A DNA stretch of 64,000 nt from Polytrichum commune (Eukaryota > Streptophyta > Polytrichopsida > Polytrichales > Polytrichaceae): positions 44,518,001 to 44,582,000 of the forward strand of contig OX485804.1 in assembly GCA_950295325.1 (NCBI GenBank). The letters run 5' to 3'. The position numbers and the translations under genes are program-made. The notes beneath the pieces were generated by a model that was given only the letters and a program-made list of their open reading frames with translations, did not search any database and was not told the DNA's origin. Shown here piece by piece: positions 24,987 to 35,543 of this stretch. Position 1 is the stretch's first letter; each line of letters starts with the position of its first letter.

Positions 24987-25524
24987 AAAGCAAAGGAAGG
25001 AAAGTGCAAATTGCTACAAAACAAATTGTGACACACAGAAGTTATACAAGGTGTAAGTAAGGATTCTTTTACACTTTATAAGGTATCACATCAGCTTTCC
25101 AAGTTGGTTTCACTGTTGAACCTAGAATGGTGTTTGGTTTTAACTACAAGTATTGCTATATACCACTTCAATATAGCTGTTACATTTGAAAAGCGTGACC
25201 ACATAAGGCTAAAATACCCCACCTAAGGCTTACAATTTCATGTAAGAAACTGCTCCTGACGCCTCCATCCAAGGAAATAAGAACGGCAATGATATTAACA
25301 GGCCTTATTTACTCTTCACTTGGGCCCAAATTGGCTTGCGTCTGCTTTGGACATTCGCACTTTCCAAGGGCCAGTATGTCTGCAGCACTACTAATAACTG
25401 CATGCTGATAATTAAGTTAAAAAAATTGATTGAATAACCTCCAATGTAAACCACCTGAAGCTATACTGAAATCAATTACCTTGGAACTACGAATCTCACC
25501 TAGACAGCTATATTTGTTTTTATG
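24987..25524. other. Intergenic between the exon fragment and the RNase III-like stop codon
   Basis: It contains the segment at about 25318-25376 that is similar to 23926-23990. The 3' UTR and polyadenylation region of the minus-strand RNase III-like gene should fall here. No further gene is seen. Confidence 0.4.
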
Positions 25525-28500
25525 TTACAATGACCCAAAAACCTCTCTCCATTTGATAAGAGCTTTCTCTGCAGCATCCCTCTTGGCTAATTTTTGGGAT
25601 TTCCCAACTCCAGTTGCCATGCGAATACCTCTAATGTACACCCGTATTCTGCAAGCCTCATTTGCAGTATTCTTATTGTCGATTCCTACCAACCTGCAAA
25701 AACAAATCTTGACTTGGTTACAGCCAATGTTGGACGAGTATTTTGGTGAATGCATGATATGAATAAACAACATCAGTAATGATAGCAAAAGACCTACCCG
25801 TGGGTGTAAAAATTGTATTACCAGTTAAATTTTGATATTTGGTGGGTATTTCAAGGTGAGAGAATCTTTGTATACCCAAGTATTATATTTGGGTCAATAC
25901 CATTCTAAACAATATTGACACAAAAGGTGATATAGAAGGTTCTTGCATGGTATATAGACCCAAAGTATCCAAAACAAAAGTATTCTCAAATACCCATACC
26001 CTATTGGTATCAAAAATGTGAAATCCTCATTAAAGATACCCAAATGGTATTAAAAAAAAAGACAATACCAGTTCAACATTGGTTACAACTTCATCCCAGG
26101 GTGATTTCATCTTGATGGAGGCATTGTGTTCAGGAGGTTTCTCAACAATGCCAACAGGATCATTTTCTACCAAGGTAGGACTACCCTATGTGCAGGCCAG
26201 ATTGGGTACAAATTCTTTTTTTTTTTGCAAAATGTGCCACATGTCATCACATGAATCGTTGGAGCTACTAGACCTTGAAACTAAAATCTCTCACTGGAGG
26301 AAAATGCTGACACTGTCCCACTTCACCTTACAAAAGAGGTTGACGGCCTACTAACGGACCAAGAAAGTTCAAATGTGTAAAGTTCCCACATGGAGTCCTA
26401 CATGGACTGCAGTGGAGAAGGTTTCATGGTATACCAGATTTTGCATCAAGCCCACCTCAAAGAGATGGGTCTAGCACAAAACCAGGAGACCATGACAATT
26501 CGAAATCTCATCACAACCCTTGATTTATTATAAATTATTAAGTGGAGGGGCCTGGATAAATACTAAAATGGCAATGAAATAGCATATGGTTGAGAGCCTG
26601 GTTGCCTATGTCTTTACACTACCCTTGAAGGCCATGGCCACAAAAATCCAGTTCTAATTTTCCATGGTACGGCCTGTGAATGAGTTTTAAGGGCTGTCAC
26701 ATTAGGTAAAGTTGCCCTTAGACAGAGATGTGCCCAATCAGAAATGAGCACACAAAATATAGAAGAAAATAATTGATACCACATACTTGTACTCTGGTTG
26801 CACTTGCAGTAGCACTACACATTGTTCTTGAAGTGATGCCACCGGATTCCTTGTTGGATCGGCCAATAACAACAAAGGTAACAGTCGAGTCTCAACACAG
26901 TGCAATGCACTCACAAGACCCTGCCACAGCGTATTCAAAAGAATCAATCAGGTCACAAATTTCCAAACGGTGGTATATCATGTAAGTATTGCAGTTACCA
27001 ATTAGTTCAACCAGGGTTTTGGTCGGTAGTTGGTTGTTTTGCATACAAATCTTTCCATGTTTGGTAAGTTTTTGGGTGCATGCTTAGAGTCAGTGTGGAA
27101 TTTTAAACAAAATACATTCTATATCAGTTCATTGAGGGCAAAACTCATTTTGGCATGTCAAGGCATGCCTAAATGAGTTTGCCCCTCGATGAACCAATAT
27201 AGGATGTTCCTTGTTGCACACCAACCCCAAGCATGCACCAAACCATGGAAAGATTTGTATGCAAAACATCCAACTCCCAAACAAAACTCCGGTTAAATTA
27301 AAGGATAACTCTAATTTGTAAACTTTATACCCAGTGGTGTATTTAGCAATTAAATTGTATTGTTTTTTTAGTAGCAATTTTCTTTGTAGTAACAACCTGA
27401 TGACCAACCACAATGTTCTTGGGAACAAGCTATGTGAAGATTACATTTTCTACAAATAGACCGCCGATATAAGCTTCAAGGGTGTCTGCAAATGCTTTGG
27501 TCTGTACAAAACACATAAGTACTGTTAGTAGGAGCTAGTTACCTCATGTACACAGAAATCAAAATCGAAAACACATGAAAAGTAACCTAGCCAGATTAAG
27601 CAAGAAATTCTTTATTATCTTGCAGTAGAGTAGATCCTTTAGTGAACTAAGTTGGAGCACCTGAAGCTCCAAAAAAATAGTTGCCGCTGGTTTTTTGGAC
27701 TGAGAAAGAGGAGGGTCACAAAGCACAAGCTCTCGCAAACCCAGCAAACTTGACCATACGTGAGCAAGATTTCTGTTGCAAACCTGCAGCAATCCCATAG
27801 CCACCCAAATCACTATAGTTATCGACAACATTTCTAAAATCAATGTAACAGACTATTCTATTCCCTCTTTTATGTATCCAGATCTACACTTTAAATGTCA
27901 TCTTGCAGATAAACCAACAAAAAGTTTATTTTATATATGCTGCCCCTTCTTGACAATAATTGAATGAAGTTGAACAAAATGAAGAAAATAAAATAAAATG
28001 AGGAGAGTGTACCAATTGTGATCTCCGTTCTGTGATTATGCCCTACATCATCCAACTTTATAGTCAAATAATGTCCTTCCAGATGATGGGCCTCAAACAA
28101 AAACTACTCAAAAGCTACAAATTCATGATAGAGCCAAAGAAATGTGCAAATACCATATCACCAAAGATTAGTGTTGCACACACGTTTAGAACAGATGTAG
28201 ATGAAGAGCAAGCAACATACAGTAGATAAGAAAGGATGTTGACGAATGAGGTGGAGGGAGGCAGCAAGACTTAAAATTGTATCGCCCACTAAAGCCAGCT
28301 GTGATCGAGCCTGCAAGGCAGATTAAATCCAAAGTCTCCTGTAAGAGAAGGTTTTATGTCCATTCAGCTGTCCCATGTTTCCAAGAAAAGATTTCTCCAA
28401 TTACCAAGTCACTTTAACAGAATCTCATTTGTTAAGTTCATCTTGAGTCATTTCTTAAAAAACTGAACCTTATTTAAGTGGTTTTATTTTTCTAATGAGA

Positions 28501-31500
28501 TTCCCCATGGAAGTCATAAGTTGATATTAGGGTGAAAATACAGTCATGTACGTGAAGGAAAATATAATTCTAAGAAAAATCTAGTATTTTAAGCCACCAT
28601 TTCTATGCATGATTATATTTCTTTCATTCTTTTCAACTATGTTGTACATAGGTTAGTGTTGAGTCCTGGGACAAAAAATCCTTAAAACAGAACCTTCCTA
28701 TCAATAGTTCATGAATATTTTCAATCAAAAACTTATACATGGGTTTTTGGCATGTCAAGATGTTAGAATTAGCTTTCAACTGTATGAATGTAATCTTCAA
28801 ATCATTCGTAACAACTCTTCTTTAAATGCATACAACACTTGAGCATTGAAAGTCTGAAGTCATCTCAATTTTCACAAAACACCCTTTGACCTTTGAGGGT
28901 GATGATTACTAGAGTCACTATTTTATTTCTATGCATACTGGCTAGAATACAGGACTTCAATTATATCCAGACATGCACAGAAACTGACAGATACAGGGGA
29001 GAAAAAAAGCTAGAAGGTATCAAGTTTTGTTACCTCTCCATGGGCATCAGCAAAAGTCATGAGAATGTCGACATCTGTGACCTCTGCCCTTTGCCTTCTC
29101 TCACTGAGTTCCAAAGATGTGGAGGGTTTTATGAGCTTTTTTTCCTTCAAATGTGGAGGCATCTTTGACATATAGTAGCTCTTATGTACCTGCTCTATAC
29201 TAGAGACAATTCACCACAAAGATGATCAACTTCTGATTATCAACTACATTAGAACATCTTTACTCACACAAGGAAAATCCACAAAATGGCACAAAAGATG
29301 AAAAAGGAGATTAAGATAGGGACCAGGATTCTTAAGAGTAGTTCACGATTATTGATGCGGCAGCCAAGTTTGTCATAAAGAATCTGACGACATAAGAAAA
29401 ACAAAACTCAAAATTAGGATTCCATTGATATAATCAACTTGATAATCAACAGGAAGTGACATCTCAAAATGCAAGTGACCAGCATTTTACTGCTGAGTCA
29501 GTGTTGATACATATGCTTCAGGGATAAATATTTTTCAATGCTAACTCATCAACATTTAGCTAATGATTCATTCACCATCGATTCAAATCATAATTCCACC
29601 TTTTAGGTCTTGCAACTATTAAAGATAAAATAAAAGATCAAACTTGCAATCCTGTGTTTGGTAGGCATTAAGAGTTGTCCTCTAACTCAGGATGACTTCG
29701 GAAGGGGAGTTGGTTGTTTGCATACAACACCTTCCATGATTTGTAAGTTTTTGGCGCATGCTTGGAGGTAGTGTGGAGGTATAAACAAAGAACATTCTAT
29801 ATCAGATCATTAAGAGTCAAACTCATTTTGGCATGCCAAGAGGTGCTAAAATGAGCTTGGCCCTAGTAGAACGAAAAGTAGGCTGCTTTTCATTCAAATT
29901 GAAACACTACCTGCAAGCATGCATCATAAGTGAAAAGAAATTGTATGCAAAACAACCATGGAGAATTATAGGGGACCAACTTTCCCTATGAAAGTTGATG
30001 TAATAATTCTACCTCTAATAACTCAACTCTAACGATTCAAGTTTGTAGTTTGATGTAATTGAATGAAAGGGAAATTCCTGTTGATGATATATGACTTTCA
30101 AGAATTGTGATGAAGAGCAACGTGAAAAGTTATACCTCAAGCTGTATGTCAAAGTTCTTGGGGAGTGGTAACAATTCATGAATCGAGTCCGGGATTTGCC
30201 ACCAACTCTCAGATTGCCGTTGCCCTTGTGCCAAAACACTCGCCAACAAGTGCTCTAAATTATTAGCCTCTGCCATATTATTATCCTCTTCCGCAGCCTC
30301 TAATTTTCTTTTACCAGGTGGTTGGTTGTTCAAAACAACTTGGTCCTCTTCAGCTTCGTCTAAATCACTGCATGGAACTATATCATTGAATTTACTAGAC
30401 TCATTATCTGATTCTGAATCTGTTGTGAATCCTCTTCCTTGTGATGGTCTAGCATCCATTTCTGCTGCAAAAAATAAAGCAAGGGAAGTAAGGTGTGTGT
30501 GCCTTATGCTGTCACTCTTTGTGATTGGACACATATCTCTTTAAGGGGTATATAGCAAAGCTTGTAGTCTAAAATGGACAAATAAAGACATGTATTACAA
30601 TGAGATTGGATAATGTGCTCAAATTGTTAGCCATTCTAGGTTCAATATTGAACATCACAATTGGGAGGGTCCATCTGATCGTCTCAAGAGAAAGAAAATC
30701 TACTTTGACCTCTTATAACTTTTTCATATAAACTCTAGTTACAGTTGAATTTACAAGTTGTTGCTTCTTGTCCTCCTATAATAAATCTGGAAGTAAGTAC
30801 TTTGAAGATTTGTTGTTATCACAAAACTCATTCTCCTTCATATGATTAGCTGAAATTACAGATACTACAGATTGTGGCAGATTGTGTTATGATCTTGAAG
30901 GAATCCAACTACCAAAACGCCTGTTGAAATGTGAGCACTTCATGAGGAGTAGGGTGTGACCCATTCATGAAATTTTATAATCAAGCTTTAGGAAGTAATA
31001 GAGAATTTTAATAGGTACGTCTGGGAAAACAGATTGCTACAAAATTCAAGATCTGTGCATTTGAATTTAAGAGTCCCAAATTTAGCAATTAAAAGGAGAA
31101 AAAACTAAGCACAGCTTCGGCTAACTTTGCTAATGGCCACAAAACTTACTGAATTGGCATTTCCACCATCACTAAAACTAAGAATTAGAGCAACAGCTTT
31201 GGCTAATCCAGATCCTACAATGCAAGGCATTCCAATTCTGAACATTCATTCCAACCAGTGAGTAAACTCGGTTGACCCAACAAAGATTCATCCGTGGCCA
31301 CAAATCTTACTGAATTTGGCCATTTCCGCCATCAATGAAATTAGGAACTAGAGCAAAGCGTTGGCTAACCCAGAGCCTACAGCACAAGGAACTTCAATTC
31401 CAACATTCAAGTCAAATTCGCACCGGAAGTGAACTTGGTTAACCAACAAAAATTCGTCAATGGCCTCAAAACTTATGGAATTGCCCATTACCACCAGCAA

Positions 31501-32284
31501 TGACAGAATTAGAGCACAGCATCGGCTAACGTAGATCCTCAACACAAGGTACTTCAGTTTTGATTATTCCAATCCCACTTCGCACCTCAAGTGTTACGGA
31601 ACAAAAATTCGTCGCTGGTCACAAAACTTATTTGTATTGCTCATTTCCAACATCAATAGCACTAAGAACTAGAGCACACAGCTTCAGCTGACCCAGATCC
31701 TACAACCCACGTGACTTCAATTTCCATCATTCTAATTCCAATTAAACTTCCAATTCCAATTCACACGTCAAGTAACTTCCTTACCTACCAAAAATTCGTC
31801 GATAGCCACAAACCTGACTATATTGCCCATTTCCACCATCAATGAAATCGCGATCTAGAGCACATCCAAACCAAACACGAAGCCCCATCTACACCAACCC
31901 TACGTACCCTGAACCTTAAACCCTAAAACCCTAAACCCTAAACCAGCGGAAATTTAGCAATGACTTACCATCAAAAGCGATGACGCTTCGAGAGACAAGA
32001 TGACGCCCATGGCGACATCCCCGCCCACCATAGCCACACTTACTTCCCAAACTGCAAGAATTTACCCCCAGCCTGCACAACCCAATCCCAAACCCACCCC
32101 CAACCTGCTGCCGCTGCTGAATTACCAAACCCTGCCTACCTCTCTCCATTATCCTTCCGCTCAATCCTGCTCCTGCTTCCACTGGAGCCCGTCGCGATGT
32201 GCAGAGACCGGAATTGAAGGTGGAGCTGCAGCTGGGAATCATGCTGAAGGTGGTTCGGAAGCTCGACAAGAAGGAGATTCGCAT
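25525..32284 (-). CDS. RNase III-like protein with C-terminal dsRNA-binding domain (472 aa, 9 exons)
   Basis: Exons on the minus strand: 32284-31969, 30464-30136, 29189-29034, 28310-28221, 28091-28047, 27783-27661, 27501-27445, 26920-26787, 25693-25525. All are GT-AG with closed phases. The N-terminus (MRISFLSSFRTTFSMIP...) is rich in Ser/Arg/Phe and resembles an organelle presequence. An acidic linker follows (about 108-195). The RNase III domain spans about 255-390: signature QLALVGDTILSL, then VCNRNLAHV and KAFADTLEAYIGG. The dsRBD runs from about 405 to the end, with the helix GVGKSQKLAKRDAAEKAL. Asp277, Asp359 and Glu362 of the metal site are present, but the usual Glu of the signature (ERLEFLGD) is Ala273. 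RNase III enzymes cut dsRNA in rRNA, mRNA and small-RNA pathways; this copy may bind or guide rather than cut. If the first exon is non-coding, translation starts at Met108 (30459), giving 365 aa. Exons 2-9 are firm, exon 1 less so. Confidence 0.85.
25815..26075. repeat. AT-rich repeat-like insertion in the last intron of the RNase III-like gene
   Basis: This stretch has recurring GTATT..ACCAGT, GGTAT and TACCCA phrases on both strands. It is loosely similar to a stretch in the last intron of the IDM1-like gene (about 21160-21350, with CTGGTATCAC and ATACCAGTTATG). I could not fix termini or a target duplication, so this is a weak call. Confidence 0.3.
26395..26715 (+). mobile_element. Diverged TAA-family MITE remnant in an intron
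   Basis: Family landmarks are collinear with the copy at 58330: CATGGAGTCCTACATGGA, CACAAAACCAGGAGACCATG, TTGATTTATTATAAATTAT, GGTTGAGAGCCTGGTTGCC and CTTGAAGGCCATGGCCAC. The termini are eroded. It sits in the last intron of the RNase III-like gene (25694-26786). Confidence 0.6.
27001..27300. mobile_element. 300-bp foldback (long inverted repeat) in an RNase III-like intron
   Basis: The left arm (27001-27155) and right arm (about 27162-27300) are near-perfect inverse copies. Paired landmarks are TTTTGCATACAAATCTTTCC with its inverse, GTGCATGCTT with AAGCATGCAC, and TTCATTGAGGGCAAA with the inverse of TTTGCCCCTCGATGAA. The centre is TGGCATGTCAAGGCATGCC. The transcript could fold into a hairpin over 100 bp long. 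A related foldback lies at 29705-29963, so this is a small foldback/MITE family. Confidence 0.85.
29705..29963. mobile_element. Second, diverged foldback in another intron of the same gene
   Basis: The left arm starts AGTTGGTTGTTTGCATACAA and is collinear with the 27001 element through ACATTCTATATCAG.TCATT and ACTCATTTTGGCATG. The right arm, ending TTGTATGCAAAACAACCATG, is its inverse with more substitutions and an inserted block around 29870-29910. It lies in the intron between exon 29034-29189 and exon 30136-30464. Confidence 0.75.
30459..30475 (-). promoter_or_regulatory. Tandem NAGNAG splice acceptor before Met108 of the RNase III-like gene
   Basis: On the minus strand the intron ends TTTTTTGCAGCAGAAATGG. 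Either AG can serve as acceptor, which would add or drop one codon (Ala) without changing frame. The first AG gives an exon starting at 30464, the second at 30461. The same tandem acceptor is kept in the duplicated fragment near 24975. Confidence 0.6.
31917..31944 (-). promoter_or_regulatory. Telo-box cluster (AAACCCTAA)n in intron 1
   Basis: Four overlapping plant telomere-type units (CCCTAAA, one with an extra A) lie 24-51 bases inside intron 1 of the RNase III-like gene, close to the predicted 5' end. Short telo boxes near the start of plant genes bind factors such as TRB and Purα proteins and are common in genes of the translation machinery and growing cells. The run is too short to be a telomere. 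Confidence 0.7.
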
Positions 32285-32870
32285 TCCTCTCAACCCGGAG
32301 CTCTCCTCATCCAGGAGTGAGCGGGTGAATGAATCGACGAGCAGCTGAATTTGGCAAGAATGAAATGTAATTCTATGTTCACGTCTCAAGCTATTGAGCG
32401 TCAGAGCTTGGCGGAGGAGTGCCCCCATCACCCCCTCATCCTCTTGCGATACAATTGTGCATGCATCCACCATGTAAAGTAGATGGGTCTTAAATGGTTC
32501 ATTTTTTTTCCCGACTAGCCCACTTCTCGTTGGATATGAAACATGAGATTTATTGGTTCGAGACAGTGCCCGGGAAATTTTTGGGGCATAGTCGGTCAAG
32601 ATCCTAGGGATTCTGAACCCAACCGGTTACATGTTGACATCTTCTGGTTTTGCTTTCATTCATTTGAGGTATATTCCATAGATTCCTCTAAAATGATCGG
32701 TAATCTTCCTAAAGTCTCAAACTTTAACCGGTTATTTCTCAAACTCAACCGGTTCATCTGTAACTAACCGCCAGTTCTCCCCAAGCCCTGGTACAAGATG
32801 GTTTGCAAATCCAAATTGAGGCCATAGCCACTTTCCTCGTAGTATTTGGAGCTCACTCGCATGAATATCT
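32285..32870. promoter_or_regulatory. Upstream region of the RNase III-like gene
   Basis: This should contain the minus-strand promoter. The open frame continues upstream of Met1 to 32599 without a motif, so a longer N-terminus is possible but not supported. A partial TA-family repeat end (AAGTAGATGGGTCTTAAATG) lies at about 32478. Three AACCGGTT-type sites occur between 32618 and 32770. Confidence 0.4.
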
Positions 32871-33252
32871 TAAGGTGTATGTGGGTGTTATTCGGTTTGC
32901 TTTTCATGTTCTCCAACTTCGACTAATTAGGTTTACACAACTAAACTTGTGTCGTATTAGCAAATCTATGATGAAGCACCAATAGAATCCGGGTTAAAAA
33001 TCAAACCTCCCCTATATTAGTTATGGTTGTTGAGGGTGCACATTTCTTAACCCTTTAACTGAGTACATAGGTCCTCCCAATTATGTTCACTTATTGAGTG
33101 TAGATTAGTTAATAATATTCAAAGACGTAGTCCAATCTCTTTTAAATATACATCTTTAATGATCTTTGCTCTTTGATCCTCACCGAACCACATACCAATC
33201 AATTATAAGCGTCCGATTACAAAGAGGAATCAAATAACACCCGCATTCCTTA
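32871..33252 (-). mobile_element. TA-family element, well-bounded copy
   Basis: The element starts TAAGGTGTATGTGGGTGTTA and ends AACACCCGCATTCCTTA. With the outermost TA as target duplication, the inverted repeats are AGGTGTATGTGGGTGTTATT against AGGAATGCGGGTGTTATT. A TA duplication would fit Tc1/mariner (Stowaway-like) MITEs, though the assignment is tentative. The interior is the inverse of the 62455 copy. Confidence 0.7.
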
Positions 33253-33323
33253 CCCATTATCAAAGTGAAGTTCCTTGTGCTCATCGTACTTATTGTCCTT
33301 ATTGAGAATTACATTAATATAGT

Positions 33324-33704
33324 TGAGTGGCTACAGAAACAACCGAAAAAAGAAAGCACCAAATAAAGACACGTCATGGGAAAAGGGGCTTTATTTATAC
33401 ACAAAATATACAAAGCTAACATTGCATCCGGCAACAGGCTAGCTGCCATGCTCCGAGCCCAAGCATGGATGTCCAAGCCATCGTGTAACAAAGAGAGTGT
33501 TATTTTGGCCACCTAGGTATTTATAATGCCACCTCCCATACCAAAAGCCACTCAACCATCGCCACTTGGACGCCATGAAGGGATCTTGTGTTTGGGTTGC
33601 CTCCTTTATTAAACACAAACGGAAGTGTTCCCCTACTACACCGGCCACATCACCTATCCACGTGGCACTTGCCACCTTGGATCCCCCTTGGACCAATCCT
33701 AACA
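33324..33704 (-). mobile_element. Candidate solo LTR
   Basis: On the minus strand a 381-bp segment begins TGTTAGGATTGG and ends GTAGCCACTCA (TG...CA). It contains a TATA-like box (ATTATAAATACC at about 33519-33530) and, about 140 bp further on, an AATAAAG signal (about 33388-33394), the usual U3-R order of a plant LTR. No matching 5-bp target duplication was found and no internal retrotransposon region flanks it. A relative elsewhere in the genome would be needed to confirm it. Confidence 0.45.
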
Positions 33705-34418
33705 AAAAAAAATGTTGACTATTGAGCCTAGGATGGTTGTCATTTTCTAAGCATTTAGTCCATGCTCTTTTAAAATGCATGTCTTTTGGGAATTTGTTCT
33801 TGGAGACACACCTAATCATGTATCATAAAATTATAGGTGTATGATTAAGACAAGTAACCGAATTAAGCATGTTTGCCTTAAGGTAGAGGGGTGCTTAAAC
33901 CCAACCCTTTTGTTGATTTAAAACATTTACAACATTTTAATGTATAAGTGAGGGCAAAAACAACTTAGCAAATGGAAGCACGTCGTCAAGAATAAATAAA
34001 AATTCACCACGACATGAATAAAGTGGGAAATCCTTTCACGAGTTTTAATCTATCCACAAGCGCTCACAACACTTACTGAATGTAATGCACGTAACCCATG
34101 TCCTACATGTCCAAAATCAGATAATGTTTGGTAGTCACCTGGATTTTGTGGTGAGAGAACCCAACTATGTTGTCATAGGATAATGTGAAGATGAACATAT
34201 TAGAAAATATATATATAAATAAATGATACATATCATTGATAACTTTCCTTTTTTTTTGATAGCCATCCCCTATCTTTCTCATGGACACAATTTTAAACCG
34301 CCAACCATGTCCACAAGAAACCCTAAATCATTTTTTATTTTTTCATGTACTGTACATTAAAACATGTGTGAAACTTTACCTTCATCTTTCACTCACATGA
34401 ATGACTCAATCATCACTT
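33705..34418. other. Intergenic, repeat fragments
   Basis: 33715-33890 resembles the dispersed CACTCAAATATAGGTGT family (minus sense). The rest is AT-rich without a gene. Confidence 0.4.
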
Positions 34419-34575
34419 GGTGAATCCACCCCTTATAGAAGATCCATTGTTAGGGCGACCCTGTCCCCAATTCCAGCCATCCATACCCATGTGCCAAGCC
34501 CACCCGTCACCTCCACTGAGAACCTGGGGCTTATCTAGAAAGAAAGCAGTCACCCTTATATATCACCACTTACAC
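34419..34575. repeat. Upstream copy of the duplicated IF-3 promoter segment
   Basis: It begins GGTGAATCCACCCCTTATAG and ends near TATCACCACTTACACC. The order of phrases (GTGCCAAGCCCACC, CCGTCACCTC, GAACCTGGG, GAAAGAAAG) is the same as in 35544-35727, just upstream of the IF-3 start codon. The two copies differ mainly by insertions in the middle. Confidence 0.8.
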
Positions 34576-35049
34576 CATGTATGGTAATTTAATTGTCACA
34601 TGCATGATAATAATAGTGTCGCTTACCTTGTGTTTGAGGCATATGCTACTAAGTTACACTAATGGACAACAACTTCATCATTAGTGTCACCTCATGACAC
34701 TTTGCGGTCGAGTGAAACTAACTTAATATCTTGGCATGAGTTTGTCCAATAGTTTTATGAGGTGAATGTCTTGTGGTACACGATGATCTATAAGTTGACT
34801 AAAACTGTACACAAATGACGCTTGGGATTTGTATGCTCAATAATTATATTGTTTGCTTCAATACTAGAACACAAAACTATCATCTCAAGTATCCCAATGT
34901 GCTATGCTAAATGTTAGAATGTGAATATTTTTTCAATTAAAAGAGTTACTTGTGTTCATGAATAGTATTGTATTGACAATTAACATATGTCGCGCTTTGA
35001 AACTTCTAAGCATCTAATTAAGGCCCTTCACAAATAGTGTATGAGACAC
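34576..35049. other. AT-rich spacer, nothing recognised
   Basis: No gene, RNA or bounded element is seen between the two promoter-segment copies before the MITE at 35053. Confidence 0.4.
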
Positions 35050-35052
35050 TAA

Positions 35053-35533
35053 GGGCCACTTCACACACGAGCCAAGAGCCATGACCATTTTATTGTGAGA
35101 GCCCAAAAGAAGTGTCCAAAGGCCATCCCAAGAAACATCCAAATTGCACGTAGTGTGGTCACGGGTCCTCAAGTGTAATGTGAAGTCATATGTGACTGCG
35201 CCCTCAACCAAATGCTATTTCAATGAATTTCTATTCACACGGGATCTTCACACATGATAAAATACAATAAATCAACGGTCGTGAGATTTCGGAGTGCCAT
35301 GGTCTCCCGGTTTTGTGTTAAGCCTGTGTCCAAGAGGTGGTTTTTGAGAATAGTCCAAGTGACCATGGAACATGATCCATTTGATTCCATGTAGAAATCC
35401 ATGCAGACTTTACATCCATCTTGCATTTACTTACTCCATTGGTCCCTCAAGCGGACTTGGGCCGGGTCCGCCTTTTCTACCAATGAGAGTGTTTGTAAGT
35501 GCAACGGTCACGGGCCCTCAGTCTCGTGTGTGT
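35053..35533 (-). mobile_element. TAA-family MITE, truncated copy
   Basis: It starts after TAA (35050-35052) with GGGCCACTTCACACACGAG and is collinear with the 9042 copy. The right end stops at GTCTCGTGTGTGTAAACGG: the last bases of the inverted repeat (GAAGTGGCCC) are missing. The break lies about 10 bp before the duplicated IF-3 promoter segment. Confidence 0.8.
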
Positions 35534-35543
35534 AAACGGTGTA

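Noticed and set aside
32000-32320. Plus-strand 106-codon frame, and an overlapping frame reading LKVVRKLDKKEIRIPL
   Set aside because: It is antisense to the first exon of the RNase III-like gene, has no start codon in the best-looking frame, and shows no domain or splice partner.
33439-33819. Minus-strand 126-codon frame
   Set aside because: It lies within the LTR-like segment and has no domain; LTRs often carry chance frames.
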